Below are positions 35,701 to 48,558 of a stretch of 64,000 nt of DNA, piece after piece. The stretch is from Solenopsis invicta (Eukaryota > Arthropoda > Insecta > Hymenoptera > Formicidae). Below the pieces are notes generated by a model. It saw only the letters and a list, made by a program, of their open reading frames with translations. It had not been told where the DNA came from and ran no database searches. A program made the translations under genes and the position numbers. The stretch's first letter is position 1; each line of letters opens with the position of its first letter. The stretch is taken from the NCBI RefSeq assembly GCF_016802725.1, contig NC_052667.1:21598346-21662345 (forward strand), written 5' to 3'.

Positions 35701-37099
35701 TGCAGAGATCTTTATTTAACGAACGGATTAAGTGACAGCGATGTAAACAGCGGCGCATCGTAGCTCTGTCTTTACCACTTACTTCCGCCAGTCGCAGCAC
35801 TACCACGCCTACCTTTTCGCCTCGTCGCGCCGCTATACACCGTGTTTGCATTATCCCCAACGCAATGTTTCCGCGACTGTTACTCGATAATTTACGGCAA
35901 CGGGGAAAAGTACGGGACAATGATAATTTTAATTACTGCAAATCTAATCGCGCTCGAATATCCGTTTCCTACGACTGCAGCGTCACGCTCGTATTTCTGT
36001 TCTTTTAACACCGATATTACGTCGCGCTGCAGGATTTCATCAAAAATTTTTTCCCCGCGCTGCTACCGTTTACTAAAATAATAAAACTTGGCAGCGAGGA
36101 CATTTTTACCGGAGAGTATTGCACATATTTTGCCGGAGAGAAGACGGAATTTTGTAACTGCTGTCGCGAAACGTAGCTGATATACTTTCCGTGAAATGCG
36201 GCGAACTTTCTCACTGTTCTCCCAGTTGGCGCTACATGAAGCAGCAATGGGAATTTTACCCTGGACAACGGTCGAGGACAAATCGTACGTCCGCTTGACA
36301 AATGGAAAAATGCGGCTCTCGATATCGTCACAGGACAGCGGCGATTCCAATCTGACTCAAATTGAATCGCGCGAGACGGAAACCAATAGGAAATGCAGTC
36401 GAAAACGACAAATGACTCGTTTAATTTCAAGTACCAAGATAAAGCGTTTCCAACTTGAACTTGACCCACTTCTGTGTTTCCTTCGCTCGGATAAAACGAT
36501 TACTTACATCAGCATTCCTATTTACCTAGCGAAAGCCGGTTTACGCAAAGTGATTCCATTTAATTTTCCAAAAGTTACTTTCTCGCGTTATTTTGGTTGA
36601 GTAACGCTCTAAAAAGGAGCGAGAAAAGGAACAACCGGAGATAAATCGATCATTAGAAGATCATTTTTCTACTGGACCTAACCAATTATTTGCGTAACGC
36701 GATGATAGCGAGGAACGCGAACGCCGGACGCGGGGATAGAAGGGATCTAGGAAGCAATTACTCACGTCCGATTGAATTATTTACCGATCGATAATCGGAA
36801 TACTACGACGCAGCCGGTGCCCGCAAAGAAGGGCACCCCAGAAAGTTGCCGATGCCGGATTATTAAATTCCTTAAGACCCCATTGCGAATACCTAGTCGG
36901 GAATCGATACATTCACTGAATATCTCAGACACGAAGAACGCCTGCCTCCCCTGGCCATCCCAGGACGGATGCGACGACGGAAGCAAACCCGCGCTGCCAT
37001 CAACGAAATACGTCTTCCTTCTCTCTTTTTCGAGATCGCACAAACAATTTCGTCAGCCGTCCGCGCTGAGACTTTAATTTAATTTAATAATTCCCGACG

Positions 37100-37103
<4 letters not shown>
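32785..37103. other. Mixed stretch, no supported gene
   Basis: No frame here has recognisable content. A CT-rich tract sits at 34429-34463. Minus-strand donor-like sites occur near 35780 and 36505 (GTAAGT reading on the minus strand) without matching exons. 33100-33450 and 33820-34110 are AT-rich. The 150-codon minus frame at 36017-36469 and the 134-codon plus frame at 36196-36600 overlap each other. Confidence 0.4.

Positions 37104-37130
<27 letters not shown>
37104..37130 (+). repeat. (CT)n microsatellite
   Basis: About 27 bp of pure CT. Confidence 0.96.
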
Positions 37131-37135
<5 letters not shown>

Positions 37136-38835
37136 GCGCGCGCGACGTATTTTAAATACGTATCTGAAAATTAGTTCAGAAATATCGACGCGGAACGCGC
37201 GGGATTAACGAGACGGTATCGGAAACGCAATGTACAAATTTATTCTGCCCGACATTATCCCTCATGTAACGGAGCATGTCGAGGCAGTCAGTGTGCTGTA
37301 TAATTAAATCTGCATCATCAATAAATGTACAGATGGACGGTCAAATACGTGTGTCGCAGTAACAACGTCCTATTAATTCGGCCCGCGTTATCACGTATGC
37401 AGCTCGGAAAAGGTCGCGCTCGTCAATAGTCTCGCCTTATTACACGGCGGAGACGTCTCGTTGCGAGAACATACAAATACGTCGTTCGATCAGATCGACG
37501 GGGGTTTCTCAAAGTCACGCCCAGGGCGATCCGCAATATAGCGCGCGGACTCTCTTTGCACTTTCGCACAGTGAATATCCGTTCCATTGTCGTCGAGAGC
37601 GAAGCTTTGATCGAAAACACCCGAGGGTGAGTCAAGGCGTTCGAGAAAGCCTCTTCCGTGATAGCGGGAGTGGGAGAAAATACAGCGCCCCGAGCCGGCA
37701 ATATTGTATGGAATGACGTAATCAACGTGCCTGCTTCTCTCGCGAATACTTAAATGGGAATTTAATGAAGTCACTTACGGCGTACTTTTCTTCAACTTGT
37801 TGCTACGGTGTAATATACGTTTCGTATAATTTACCACGTAATTATACGAACTTTCATCGCGATCTCTTTTTTTTCCTACTTTTTTATTTTTTTATTTTTT
37901 TTGATAACTACCATGGGCGCGGAAGAGAAGCGCCAGTTTCCGGAGAAGTTTCCAATAAGCCAGCGTAACAAGTGGCTTAATCTCCACTGGCGTTCCATTA
38001 TTTTATACATCCTCGCGCGTGAAATACGGACCTCGCAAGTTTGCGCGATATTGTGCCTCGTATTTTTTTCCTCTTTTTTTTTTATTTTAATACGAATACA
38101 GAAATAAACAGGTTATCATCGCAAGAGGGAAATCTCCCGGGACGTGACAGCCTCGCGCGAGAAAGTTGGTATACTTCCGACGCGCGATCTCTCCTACAGA
38201 CGAGAAATATTACTACTCCGGTTCCTGATATTCTCGAGCTTATTACCACACGCGTCTACCGAGACGCCAAACGCGATATCCGAAATTGGATGGCAGAGGA
38301 CACGGATAAACACAAGGAATCGTTTAACGTCCTCCACCGTCGTCATTTCGATTGTTCGTAGCCGCTGTTGACGAATTTACCGTCAGAGATCTGAAATGCT
38401 AAGTTGCCCGGGCAGTAACCACGCGCCAACGGTATTTATGTCGCACTCTTGACCGTCCTCGTTCAAAATTGCTTCGCTCGGGCAATTCCTCGAATAGCTA
38501 GCTTACATACATTTCAAATGATGATATTTTATTGCAAAGAAAAATAAAATAAAATATAATCTCTGATGTGTATTCTTCCCAAGTAAAACAAATTAGAGAA
38601 AAATATTTTTAGAAAGTGTGTTCGTGAAAAAATCTTGTTTGAAATCTTATACTTGTAAAAATCTTAATATCGCCTTCCCTAGAGAGAAAGACCAATCTGT
38701 AAGAGTTATCAAGTGGAATAATTAAGAAATATAACTTCTAACGAAGCCTTACGGAGATATAAAGATGGCAAAATCAAAGCGACGACGTATTTCGATATCC
38801 TGTCAGCGCGGCTTTGACTTTGTCCAACATGTTAC
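37131..38835. other. Mixed stretch with AT-rich blocks
   Basis: T-rich at 37865-37902 and 38058-38080; AT-rich at 38510-38700. No supported gene. Frames at 37765-38361 contain the T-rich runs as Phe/Leu and are not credible. Confidence 0.45.
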
Positions 38836-38863
38836 AGAGAGAAAGAGAGAGAGAGAGAGAGAG
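38836..38863 (+). repeat. (GA)n microsatellite
   Basis: About 28 bp of GA with one AAAG interruption. Confidence 0.95.
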
Positions 38864-39718
38864 TAAAGAGAAAAGTTTTGACGTCGTAGTCGGCAAATCA
38901 AATGGCCGTGGGTGAAAAGGCGCCGGAAAGGAGAGATCGGTGTAACGAACTTCGCTAACGGGATTAACAGCCTAAATCCTTTCCCCGGTCCCGTCCTTAG
39001 TGCGTCTAGGTAGTCGTAGGGTTAAGGTTTAATTACACGGCTTCATCCCTTAAGCTCAACGATTCGCGGATGGATCGATGAAATTTCATTCGCGACGGGT
39101 GTGGCATAAGTTTAATAAACGCCGCCATTACGGATGTGTATATAAGCACCCGGCAATGTAAATGATACATTTTTCAGCAAGCGCTAAGTAAACTATCATA
39201 TATTAACGCAACGTTGCGCGAGTTAATGCCGTGTACTTTGCTGTAACCCCAAACGCAAAGAAAACGACGGGCCATATAAAATGAAAGTCAGAGGTCACAC
39301 GAACTGGGATCTGGGAACGACATTCTGGTCGCGACAAACCACGTCGTAAAGCCGGCTAACTCAGTTTGCTCCGGTACACGTTCGTGGGAGGGCTGGCTCG
39401 ATGGAGGGCAGCGCGCGTATACGGTATAAGGTACACCCTTGATTGTGGTATTCATGCGCGATTAACTCGGCCGAAACTCAAACTACCTTCGGATTTGTCG
39501 GCGGACTCCGTCGTAGGTGGGTGCGACCCGAGAAGCGGGCTATCGGCCGAAGAGTATCGCAAAGTTTCGCTGCCGATAATGGAATCGAGTCTGATCGCGG
39601 CTGGCCGTGGCGCTCTCTCGGCCCTGAGAACCGGGAAGAGTAAGAGGTCGAGGCTGGTAAAAGCGAACTGTGCGCGCGATACGTTCCATTAAAACTTAAA
39701 ATTAATTCCGGCCCAACG
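38864..39718. other. Mixed stretch, no supported gene
   Basis: Contains TATATAAG at 39139 with an initiator-like TTCAGC 37 bases downstream. The spacing is a little long and there is no supporting frame. CpG density rises from about 39360. Confidence 0.4.
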
Positions 39719-39800
39719 ACGGCGGCGACGACGCCGACGCCGACGACGACGACAGCGACAGCGACGGCGACGGCGACGGCGATGACGACGGTGGGCCACG
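39719..39800 (+). repeat. CGA/CGG/GAC trinucleotide array
   Basis: About 80 bp of imperfect three-base repeats (GAC, GGC, GCC, AGC), in register for most of the length. It gives Arg-rich minus-strand and Asp/Thr/Ala-type plus-strand frames. Confidence 0.93.
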
Positions 39801-42800
39801 GTGGCGAGGGTGAAGCGGAGAAATGCGGGCGGTGACGACCGGCGCGTCAACGCCGCGCCAACTCCGCCGCGTGCGCGTATATCCAATCCAACTACGCAAA
39901 TTCCCTCTAAAACCCGCCGCTTTCGGAAACCCCAACCGTCGTCGCCGTCATCGACGTCGCATGCTGCCGAAACCACCGTTGCCGTCTATACACGTACATA
40001 AGAGGGATGTAACAATGCAATTACGCGTCGCATAAGCCGGCGACGAAATTACGCTTTAATCCACGCGACGGGCGCGACGGTGGCGGTGTGTTCGGTTCTC
40101 GGTCGAGACAGCCCTTGGGTTCTCTCTATACCCTCTTCCGCCAGCGAAATCGTTCGCCTCGCTGCGTCACGCGAGCATATTTTTCCGCCGCGCCGCACCG
40201 CTATCCGCGAATTTCGCGGACTAGTCGCCGCGACGTACAATCGTACCCGACCGCCGTGATATCGTAACGAAGCTAATTCACCGTCGTCGTTACAACACAC
40301 TGTCGGCGGTCGACGGCTTCGCCTCGGGGCGCCGCGCCGCGCGGCAAAGGACCGCCGCCGCAGCATTCTGCCGATACGCGTGCCGGTATCGTTCATCAAA
40401 GGAAATAAAATAAAAAAAAGGACACGCTGAAACTCGTTCGCAAGCGAGCATGTGCCGTCGAGGGGGACTAACGCGGAGAAACGAATGTTGCTCGCGAGAT
40501 TCGCAAAAAACGCTACTTTGATCAACCGTCGAAATGCAACGGAAAAGATTACGTGACGTACGTTGCAATGGAATCATGAAAGGGTATCGGTGCAAATGCA
40601 ATAGTCAAACCGCAATATTTTCCAACGAACAAAATTGATGGCCGACCAAAAACGCTAGGATAACAATAGAAGGTAATTTAAGCCCCCGTACAATCGGTAA
40701 ACAAGATTTATTATTAATTTTGAGTAATACAAGCGCAGACCATCTATATGAGCCGCTCCGTTATAATTAAACCTATATTTGATACCCATAAATATCCCAT
40801 TTTAATAAAAAAGTAAATATACGAAATTTATTATTAACCAAAGCGCGCATTGTAGAAGTTAATATATTTCCATTACATAATAATGGAATGTTACTGTTAA
40901 ACTAAGGGCAGAAAGAGAAATATCGAATACCAACTGAACAAATATATTTCCGAAAAATTTTATATGTGCGTCCCGCTTTGATGATATTGCTCGTAGCGTC
41001 AAACCAATCTTCCGTAATTAATCATGGTTATAATGAATTTGGCAGCAATGCAGCCAATATGTAACGAACGCGAGCCTCGCTCAAAGGCAGCTATTGTGCG
41101 ATCGAAAAATATTGTGCGAAATACACCAATGTTGTTATTTGAATTTTGTTTTCAACGAAATTTTAGGGCGTGGCAAATAAATCCATTAAATAAAATTCAA
41201 GGGGAAAAGCAAGAGCACGATGCGCGATAATTATATTTTTCTCTACTTGTTTGCGCCCGGCATAGAGATAATTTGCAATTCTTTGCAGATCGGAAGGCGT
41301 AATCGGTAAAGTAAATGTTTTCAATCGCTATTTAATCTCGTTGAAACAAGGCTGAAAGTGTAATTGCGATTCTATAATGAATTTCAATACGGATATTCGT
41401 AAACTGCAAGTCTTTTATGAATCAAGTTTTCAATGTATCGACGACGCGAACAATCCGCGGGATAATTTCGACCGCAATTAGTCAGGCGGCAACCCTTTTA
41501 TCACGTCGAGGAACAATTGATCGCAAACCGCGGTAGAAATGGCAGTCGGTAATAAACAGACCCGTGTTGACGCGCGTCCGTTCAAGTGAATTTACACTAT
41601 GCACCCTCGATAATTGCCTTGGATGAATCCACCAAAAATGAATACGAGTCCAATGAACGAGTTTTTGTACGAAAGCGTTAACATCAGATATATTTCATCA
41701 AGCACGGTTCAATGAATCTCCGGACATTCATGTGATTTCCTGATGAATTCGAAGATCGCCTCTGTCAGCATTTCGGTTATTAATTACGGACGAACAACAA
41801 AATCAATGTGTGTTAGGCTTTTCCAATTAGAAATCGAGATTTTTATTAAAATTTCTCACGATCCGCGAAACATTTTACTTAACATTTTACTTTTATTCTT
41901 TCGTCTGTGAGGCGCTGTATACAAAATTCGTTATACAGAGAAGTATTAAAGAAAAACACTATTTCACTATCGGTTAATTTAATGGAAGCTACTTCCTGCA
42001 AGGTACCGCATAACTTTAGTAGTTATATGTGCATGCGTAATTCACTTAACAGAATAATCATTACAGTAACTACAGTTACAGTAACGTCGGTAAATGTAGA
42101 AGCACATATTTCTTCTTTTCTTTCTTTCTTTATACATTATTGAAACGGTAGGCGCAGTGTGTATCGTACAATTAGCACTTGATGGATTTACGCTAATGGA
42201 ATCCTTCGTTAATTCCATCCTCGCTAAACGTGCGCGCGGCAGCTCTACGTTTGAAGTAAAGGAAAAATACTTAACGAATATATTTCCTGAAGGCTCTCTC
42301 CCTCGTCTTTACTGGTTACTTCGTAAACTGCGAAACAAGCTGTAATGCCTCGTTCTATTGCGTCACGGTACGGTCTCAACTTTTAATATATTTTTCATTA
42401 ATTTATTTCCCTGCTGCTCGTTATTACAATTCAGGCGCCGTAGGTTCAGCGTAATGGAAAAATGTCCCCCCCCCTCCCCCGGTTCGCAGCAGGGTGGTAC
42501 CTGCCGACGTAATTGCAGCCGCCCCGTGTTAACGAAGTCCCCTAAGTTGGCACAATTAAAATGTAATAGTACGTCGTTCCCCCATACCTACCCACCCGCC
42601 ATCTCAATTGAATGATCCAACTAGTTTCAATTAAAATAAAACATTCACTGGAGTACATACAATATTTACAATATTTGCAATATTTAGACATGTAAATGAC
42701 TGCGCGCTTGTAATTTGACTTTTATAATTGTACGCTTCACGTGTCGTTAACTGTGACACCTTGGAGATCTCGAAGATTTGCACGTTTGATTAAATATTGT

Positions 42801-44812
42801 AGCAAATTTGGTTATGCAACCGTAATGAAAGGACAATTCATTGCTCGAATTGACTTTCCCGTCCTTTATATACACGGTATATAAATATACAACTAGATAT
42901 GCAGCATATACAAAATGTATATCCATGCTTCGATCATTTTTCGTAAACTACTATATGTAATTTAATCCTTTCTCTATAGAATCTGAGTCTATTTCAATGA
43001 AAACTTTCCGACGACGAAATTTTAATCAAAATATTTCGTGTACCGTTTCATATTATTTTACATCCTGACAGGGAGAACAATTTTTTGATCGAAAGATCGA
43101 CAGTCTGATTAAAATTTAATATTTGGTACAGAATCAATACGATATCGCGTTTCCCATACTCGCAGGCCACGCCGCACGCTGATATGCCGTACGGAAAACG
43201 CAGGCATTGAATTTAATGCGCATGCATATGAATCATTTAACGAATGCGTGATAATTAAATTTCGAGAAGCGATCTTGAAATGTATGCACGCATTTAATTC
43301 CGTTGAAAATCTGACGCACACGCGTCGATTAGTCTAAAAAATTAATGGAGTCGCGCATGTAATTACACTTGCAAAATACAGCCCGTTTCCGATACTTCGA
43401 CGTTACTTTGCAGAGCGATAAAAAAATTACGCATTTTCCATCATCAACTTTACGCGAAAAAAACAGATTTGAAAATAGCTTTGGATATTTATACAAAATA
43501 TTCATACAAAACTCAAGCGTGATGAGTAAAGGCTGCAAAAAGTTTTGACGTTCTAGCAACCAATTTGAACGTTGTATCCAGAAAATTATAATATTTTCAG
43601 ATCTGTATCCAGCTAAATTTTTAGACACTTCAGCAAAACTGTTCTTTTCGTACAGATACAAGAAATGAAATTAAAAAAAGAGTATCGTTTGCTCCCATGC
43701 TCGAAATCTCGATGGTGTTCTCGAGCTATAAATAATTGAGATTTATAAGAATTAAGCTCGCAATTATAAACGGACAGCGAAATCTTATTTCTCGTTTCAT
43801 AAATTTCATAAAGAGGGTAATATAATTTAATACGCGCCACTCACGAAGCTGTTTAAGGTCAAATATTAAAGGTTGCGAAGCAAAGTAACGACCGATCAAA
43901 ATATTCACTTAAAACAAATTGACTTCGAATTTATCGTGAAATTTGTAACGACGAGCAGTCTTAGAAATGTATTATACATGTAATCCTATGTATATGAAAC
44001 CCATGACGGACGAGTACTGTTCCGAGGAAGGAAACTTTCGAGTTTGAACAATTAAGACGATAACGCAGCAACGTAGGCGGCTTCCCATTGCGTTTCAGTC
44101 CTCTTCGGCGTTCCGTAACGATACCTTGGGGCAAAGTTACCATCACTTCGAGCCGTCTATGGGTTAATCCGGCAGTCCGCCATTTGGACCGTAAAGGCAT
44201 AAAGCTTTCTTGTCTTGGAGCCAAGACCCGTCTTTCGAATCCCAATGGCATAAAGGATGCAGCCGCGCGTAATACACAAATTGCGTGACATCTTTAAAAC
44301 GGGGCCGGTACTGGTAATTTTACGTGCATCGAAATTGACGAATTTCACGGCAGAGAATACCCGAAGAGATAAATGTTCAATTAATGTTGTTGTGAAAACT
44401 CAAACTAAATTATTAAATCTCTCAATTCGGTAATAATGAAATTCGAAAATGAAAGGAATCGTTGTAAAATGAACAAGTTTAGCTGTGCGTCATATGCCAT
44501 TGACGATTGCGTGCCTAGCATCGTGCACTATCATTAAGAAATACCGCGCGCGTATTTCTACCAGCTGCATCTGCTTTTTATACGGCTTTAACGCCACGCG
44601 TGTAACGTGGCGCTAATAAAAATTATATTGTCCATGACCTCTGATATAACGTACTCGTCTCCTCTTGAGCAGTGTTCGCGTGCGAGACAATGTACGTCGA
44701 AAAAAGGTACGCTCTATCACGCGATCGGGCACACCGATCCACGTGTTCAACACTGTCAGGCCGAGCTCTCAAACTCCTTGTTAAAACTTTGCCCTCGCTT
44801 CTTTCTTGTCTT
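39801..44812. other. CpG-rich then long AT-rich stretch
   Basis: 39800-40530 is CpG-rich with overlapping open frames and no recognisable product. 40600-44450 is mostly AT-rich, with three adjacent CAATATTT-like words at 42660-42687 and frames that look random. No gene or RNA is supported. Confidence 0.5.
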
Positions 44813-44843
44813 TCTCTTTCTCTCCTCTCTCTCTCTCTTCTAG
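44813..44843 (+). repeat. CT tract ending in acceptor-like TAG
   Basis: Pyrimidine-rich from 44800, with CT repeats leading to CTTCTAG (AG at 44842-44843). Good 3' splice-site appearance on the plus strand. The following GCC/GTC-rich sequence is open in two frames for over 100 codons, but it is CpG-rich with no recognised domain. Confidence 0.85.
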
Positions 44844-46490
44844 TGCCGCCGTCTCTCAGGTCGATAATCGTCGAGCACCGATCACGGCGAGCGAGATATA
44901 AATGTCCTTCTTTATCGGGCTCTCGAAATCCCCAGCAGCTCCCGTCGTGTCTCGCGATACTTCCCGCCGCCCTTATCCTCCTCTCCCCCGCCCCTTTCCT
45001 TTCTTTCGTTCCCGTCCAAAACTTAATACCCTCGAGTCTGAAAGGCTTAATCTCTCCGCTATTACTCGTTCTTTTCCCTCGTCATCCATTAAAGCGAGCC
45101 GGGACGGCTCCCGACGGTTCGGACGGACGTTCGAGAGGAGGCTGATACCCGGAATCGATGGAACTAATATATCCGCGGAATCAGTCACTGCACGCGTGTG
45201 CGTCAGCGTCGACGGTAACAGCCCGCCGCCACCACCGCCGCCGCGAATCACCGGGCGGGATGAAGCGGAAGAAAAAGAGTGGCGGGAAATCGAAAGAAAC
45301 GAGATAGCGAAAGAAAGAAGGACAGGAGACGGGGGATAGAGGTATTAAGGAATTGAATCGCGGGAATCGCTTGCGCCACTGCCGCCGCGCCGGACGGAGG
45401 TCGCGTAGTTTCGAGGTATCGCCTTCGCTGCGTTCTGGCTATCGCTCATGGCACGCCTCGTTGAACGAGACCATCGCCGATCCGCCCCCGCGTCCACACT
45501 TCCTTCCCTGTGGCGCCCACGAAGAACACCGTCGACATATTGGACGGGTAACGGCAAGCTTCGAAGGCTGCAGGTTGCCGCGGGGCTTCCGCGTTGCGGT
45601 CATCCATCACGTCGTCATTACGGGCTACGTTCGACGGCGCTCGATGCCTCGGGCTTCACGCCCGATCGGCGCGAAGAAAGCCTTTCCTACACCCCCCTCG
45701 CCTTTCGCGGTACTTTTTCTTTATCGCGCGCTGCGGAAAGTGCACGTGGAAACTGCAAAGGCTAGTGTAACGATTCGTCGAAACTAAATTGCAATCCAAC
45801 GAATTAACACTAAAAGGTCTGCTTCTCTCCCGCTCGCTTTTCACCCCGCGTTCGATCTCCTTTCGCATTATTTCTTCGCGTCCCGAATGCGGGTTATCGA
45901 GGTAAAGAATATGCCAAGTAAAGCACTAATGTTTCGTCGAGTGCACACGATGTTGAATGAATGCACAAATCTCAAAACTGGAAACCGTGTCACGAGCTAC
46001 GTGACGGAGCTCTCCTGCGAGTTTGTATCGTGGGGGGATCATAGTCGAATCACGCCAACTGAATGTGCCAATCTCGACGCTCCCATGGGCGACGGCGCCT
46101 TTCATTTAAGGCATAACGCAAACACTCGCCGGACGACCGGTGCGAACGCGATAAAGAGAGAGACGGAGAAAGCCCGATATATATCCCGGCGTTACTCTCC
46201 CCCCCCCCTCCCCTCGTCTTACTCCCGCGACTGTTGAAACTGTTGTAAGAGAGAAGTATTATTATCCGGGGAAATCTGGCGGCGTCCCCTCGAGATGTCA
46301 GATCGGTCACGTTCGGATGGAAACGCGGCGAAAGTTTCTCCACCCCCGCTTCGTGACCCCAGAAGAGAAGCTGACCGAGAAAGGGACAACACAGAAGCGC
46401 AAAGAAGAAGAAAAACGGATAGTCCACACTCTCGCTTTGCATCAATCGTAAGACGGGAAGAAAAAAAGCGAAACGTTCGCCTGGGATAAA
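44844..46490. other. CpG-rich stretch, no supported gene
   Basis: Frames of 105-157 codons overlap on both strands (44672-45145, 44902-45339, 45353-45787). Their composition is Arg/Ser/Pro and I recognise none of them. A C-rich run occurs at 46198-46215. Confidence 0.4.
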
Positions 46491-46519
46491 AGAGAAAGAG
46501 AGAGAGAGAGAGAGAGAGA
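46491..46519 (+). repeat. (GA)n microsatellite
   Basis: About 29 bp of GA. Confidence 0.96.
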
Positions 46520-47070
46520 CATAATAAAGATGACGAGAGAGTATCCAGGCAGAAACGTTTGCGACGTCGACGACGGAGGATTATCTCCGCGAGCGTCTTT
46601 GAGAAAAGGTCGAAGGTGGAAGGGTGGACGGACGACGGGGAGGCGATCGATAAAGTTATTTTCAAAACGTTCATTATTAGCGCGCAGTAGTAATATCGTA
46701 GACGTGCGCGCGACGGAGAACTTTATAAACGCGATATACACGGCGTATATCATGTGCAGGCAAGAGTAATGAAGAGAATCCATACTCCGCACCCGCTCTC
46801 CCTTCTCACCGGGCTTTGTTTCTTAATCCGAAGATAAAACAGGGACACGACTGCGTGCGCGAGTGAAATGGAGCGAACATCAAGATAAAGTAGCTCGTAT
46901 TTCCTTAGAGTAAGAAGGATCGAATGCGCTATAAAATCCGGCCAGGGTCGGAAGCACGGAGGCGAAGCGGTTCTGCCACCTTCGAGAGGCATTGCGAGGG
47001 TTAGTGCGACGAAAACCGGACCGTTTCAGACGAATGGAGATTTAAATAAATTTTGCCCTATTTTTTTCAG
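46520..47070. other. Mixed stretch, no supported gene
   Basis: Purine-rich to about 46640, then mixed. It ends with an acceptor-like TTGCCCTATTTTTTTCAG at 47053-47070. Confidence 0.4.
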
Positions 47071-47187
47071 AACGTGCCCGTAAGATCTCCAGAAAGATCT
47101 TCAATGATGGAAGGATGGAAACTTTATTGGCTATTATTTTCAATCAACCTAAATATTGAAAATTATTATAGAGTACCATACCATTGA
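47071..47187 (+). other. Candidate terminal exon
   Basis: A strong plus-strand acceptor (TATTTTTTTCAG ending at 47070) precedes a frame that stays open for 38 codons to a TGA. It reads from NVPVRSPERSS through MMEGWKLYWLLF. An open run this long has about a one-in-six chance in random sequence, so the case rests on the acceptor. No protein family is recognised. An AT-rich mobile-element remnant begins 106 bp downstream. Confidence 0.15.
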
Positions 47188-47290
47188 TTACATCATTGAA
47201 GAACAATTCAAGAATAATTTACGTAAATTGGAAATTTAAAACAATAGCAACGTCAAATAAAAATAATTGATTGTGAGTACACATTGAATA

Positions 47291-47660
47291 CGCACTGAAA
47301 AAAAATATGGTAAACATCAAATGTCGAGTGAAATTATGTCTAAATATTTGTTTAGTAATTAAAAATAATTTAAAAATTAAGAATAATTAAATGTAACAGA
47401 TAATTTAACTTTTCTAAATATTTAATAAGTATAATTTAATAATACTAAATAACTGCAATTACTAAGCTTTGGTAAAAATAATTTTAATAAAAGCCAAATT
47501 AATATAACTAAATATTTAGTTATATATTTAATAACTCTTTGGTTACTATAAATATATGTACTAAATATTATTAAATATTTGATTATATTAATGAAACATT
47601 AATTGAAATTATTTTACCAAAGCTTCATTATTATTATCAAATTACTTTTTCAATGTGATA
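47291..47660. mobile_element. Palindromic MITE-like element
   Basis: Inner arms: AAGCTTTGGTAAAAATAATT at 47464 onward, matched by its inverse ending at about 47624 (left arm to about 47519, right arm from about 47570), with good but imperfect complementarity. Outer ends: CACTGAAAAA at 47293 and the inverse of CACATTGAAAAA ending at 47657, flanked by TA on each side. Short inverted ends, a palindromic AT-rich core, no coding capacity and possible TA target sites suit a Tc1/mariner-type non-autonomous element. Family membership is inferred. Confidence 0.5.
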
Positions 47661-48514
47661 AGCGTGCACAAAAAATTAATTGTTGCATATTACATTATGA
47701 GAGTTGCATATTACATTATCTAACTTCAAAAATATAGAGATAAATATATAAAAGGCATTGAATTACAAAAGAAAGAAACTTTATACCTAAAGATAGGAAT
47801 CATTAAAGTTCATTGGAATGAAATGTGTAACACTACCTACAAAATATGAAAAGAGACAATTAGTTACACATACTAGATTTGTCAGATTATTGTTTCGCGT
47901 TGGGAGGATGAAAATGAAAAGACGAAAGCTACCAAATTGTTATAAATGCAGCGAACGTGCACTTTCGTGATGCACTTTTGTAGTTCGCTTTTGAGCCCGG
48001 ATTGAATTATGCGCGAACAGCGACGTCACGAAAGCGCAGAATACGTGACTTACAATAATTAGTACAAACAATCGGCGTCGTTTGCCGGTGCGCCTAACGG
48101 CACGTGGTGCATTCACACGGTAAACACGAGCACCGGGCGCCAATCGCAAGCCTATTGGATTCGAAGCTCGCGCGTAAACGCGGCCTAATAAAGTTTAGGT
48201 ACTCACGCAAAACGTCAACCAGATTCGTCACGTCGCAACCACGTTGAACGTGCCCTCGGACAGCAATGCAAAATCAAAACTGGGATGGGAGTGCGGAGTA
48301 GGGAATAGGGCGTAGGGTGCGATCGAGCAAGCGGGAAAAACAATGCTGTTGCTCGCACGGATGAGCGAATTTCGTGCCATCTTTGTAGGCCTTCCTTTGT
48401 TCTCGCATTAAGCCACTGGGAATACACCGCACGCGGAGCAATGAGGAGAAACAAGGGTGGCGAAATCGGCGAACCGAGTGCGCTCAACTATAAAAAATAA
48501 ACATAACGAGATGT
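47661..48514. other. Mixed stretch, no supported gene
   Basis: AT-rich to about 47930, then GC-richer. The word TTGCATATTACATTAT occurs twice near 47682-47720 (period about 22), a minor tandem repeat. No supported frame. Confidence 0.45.
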
Positions 48515-48550
<36 letters not shown>

Positions 48551-48558
48551 AGAGAGAG
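48515..48558 (+). repeat. (GA)n followed by G10
   Basis: About 26 bp of GA, ten consecutive G (48541-48550) and more GA. A compound slippage-prone repeat. Confidence 0.96.

Noticed and set aside
44210..44245. tRNA-like B-box (TTCGAATCCC)
   Set aside because: No A-box at the right distance and no cloverleaf can be drawn.
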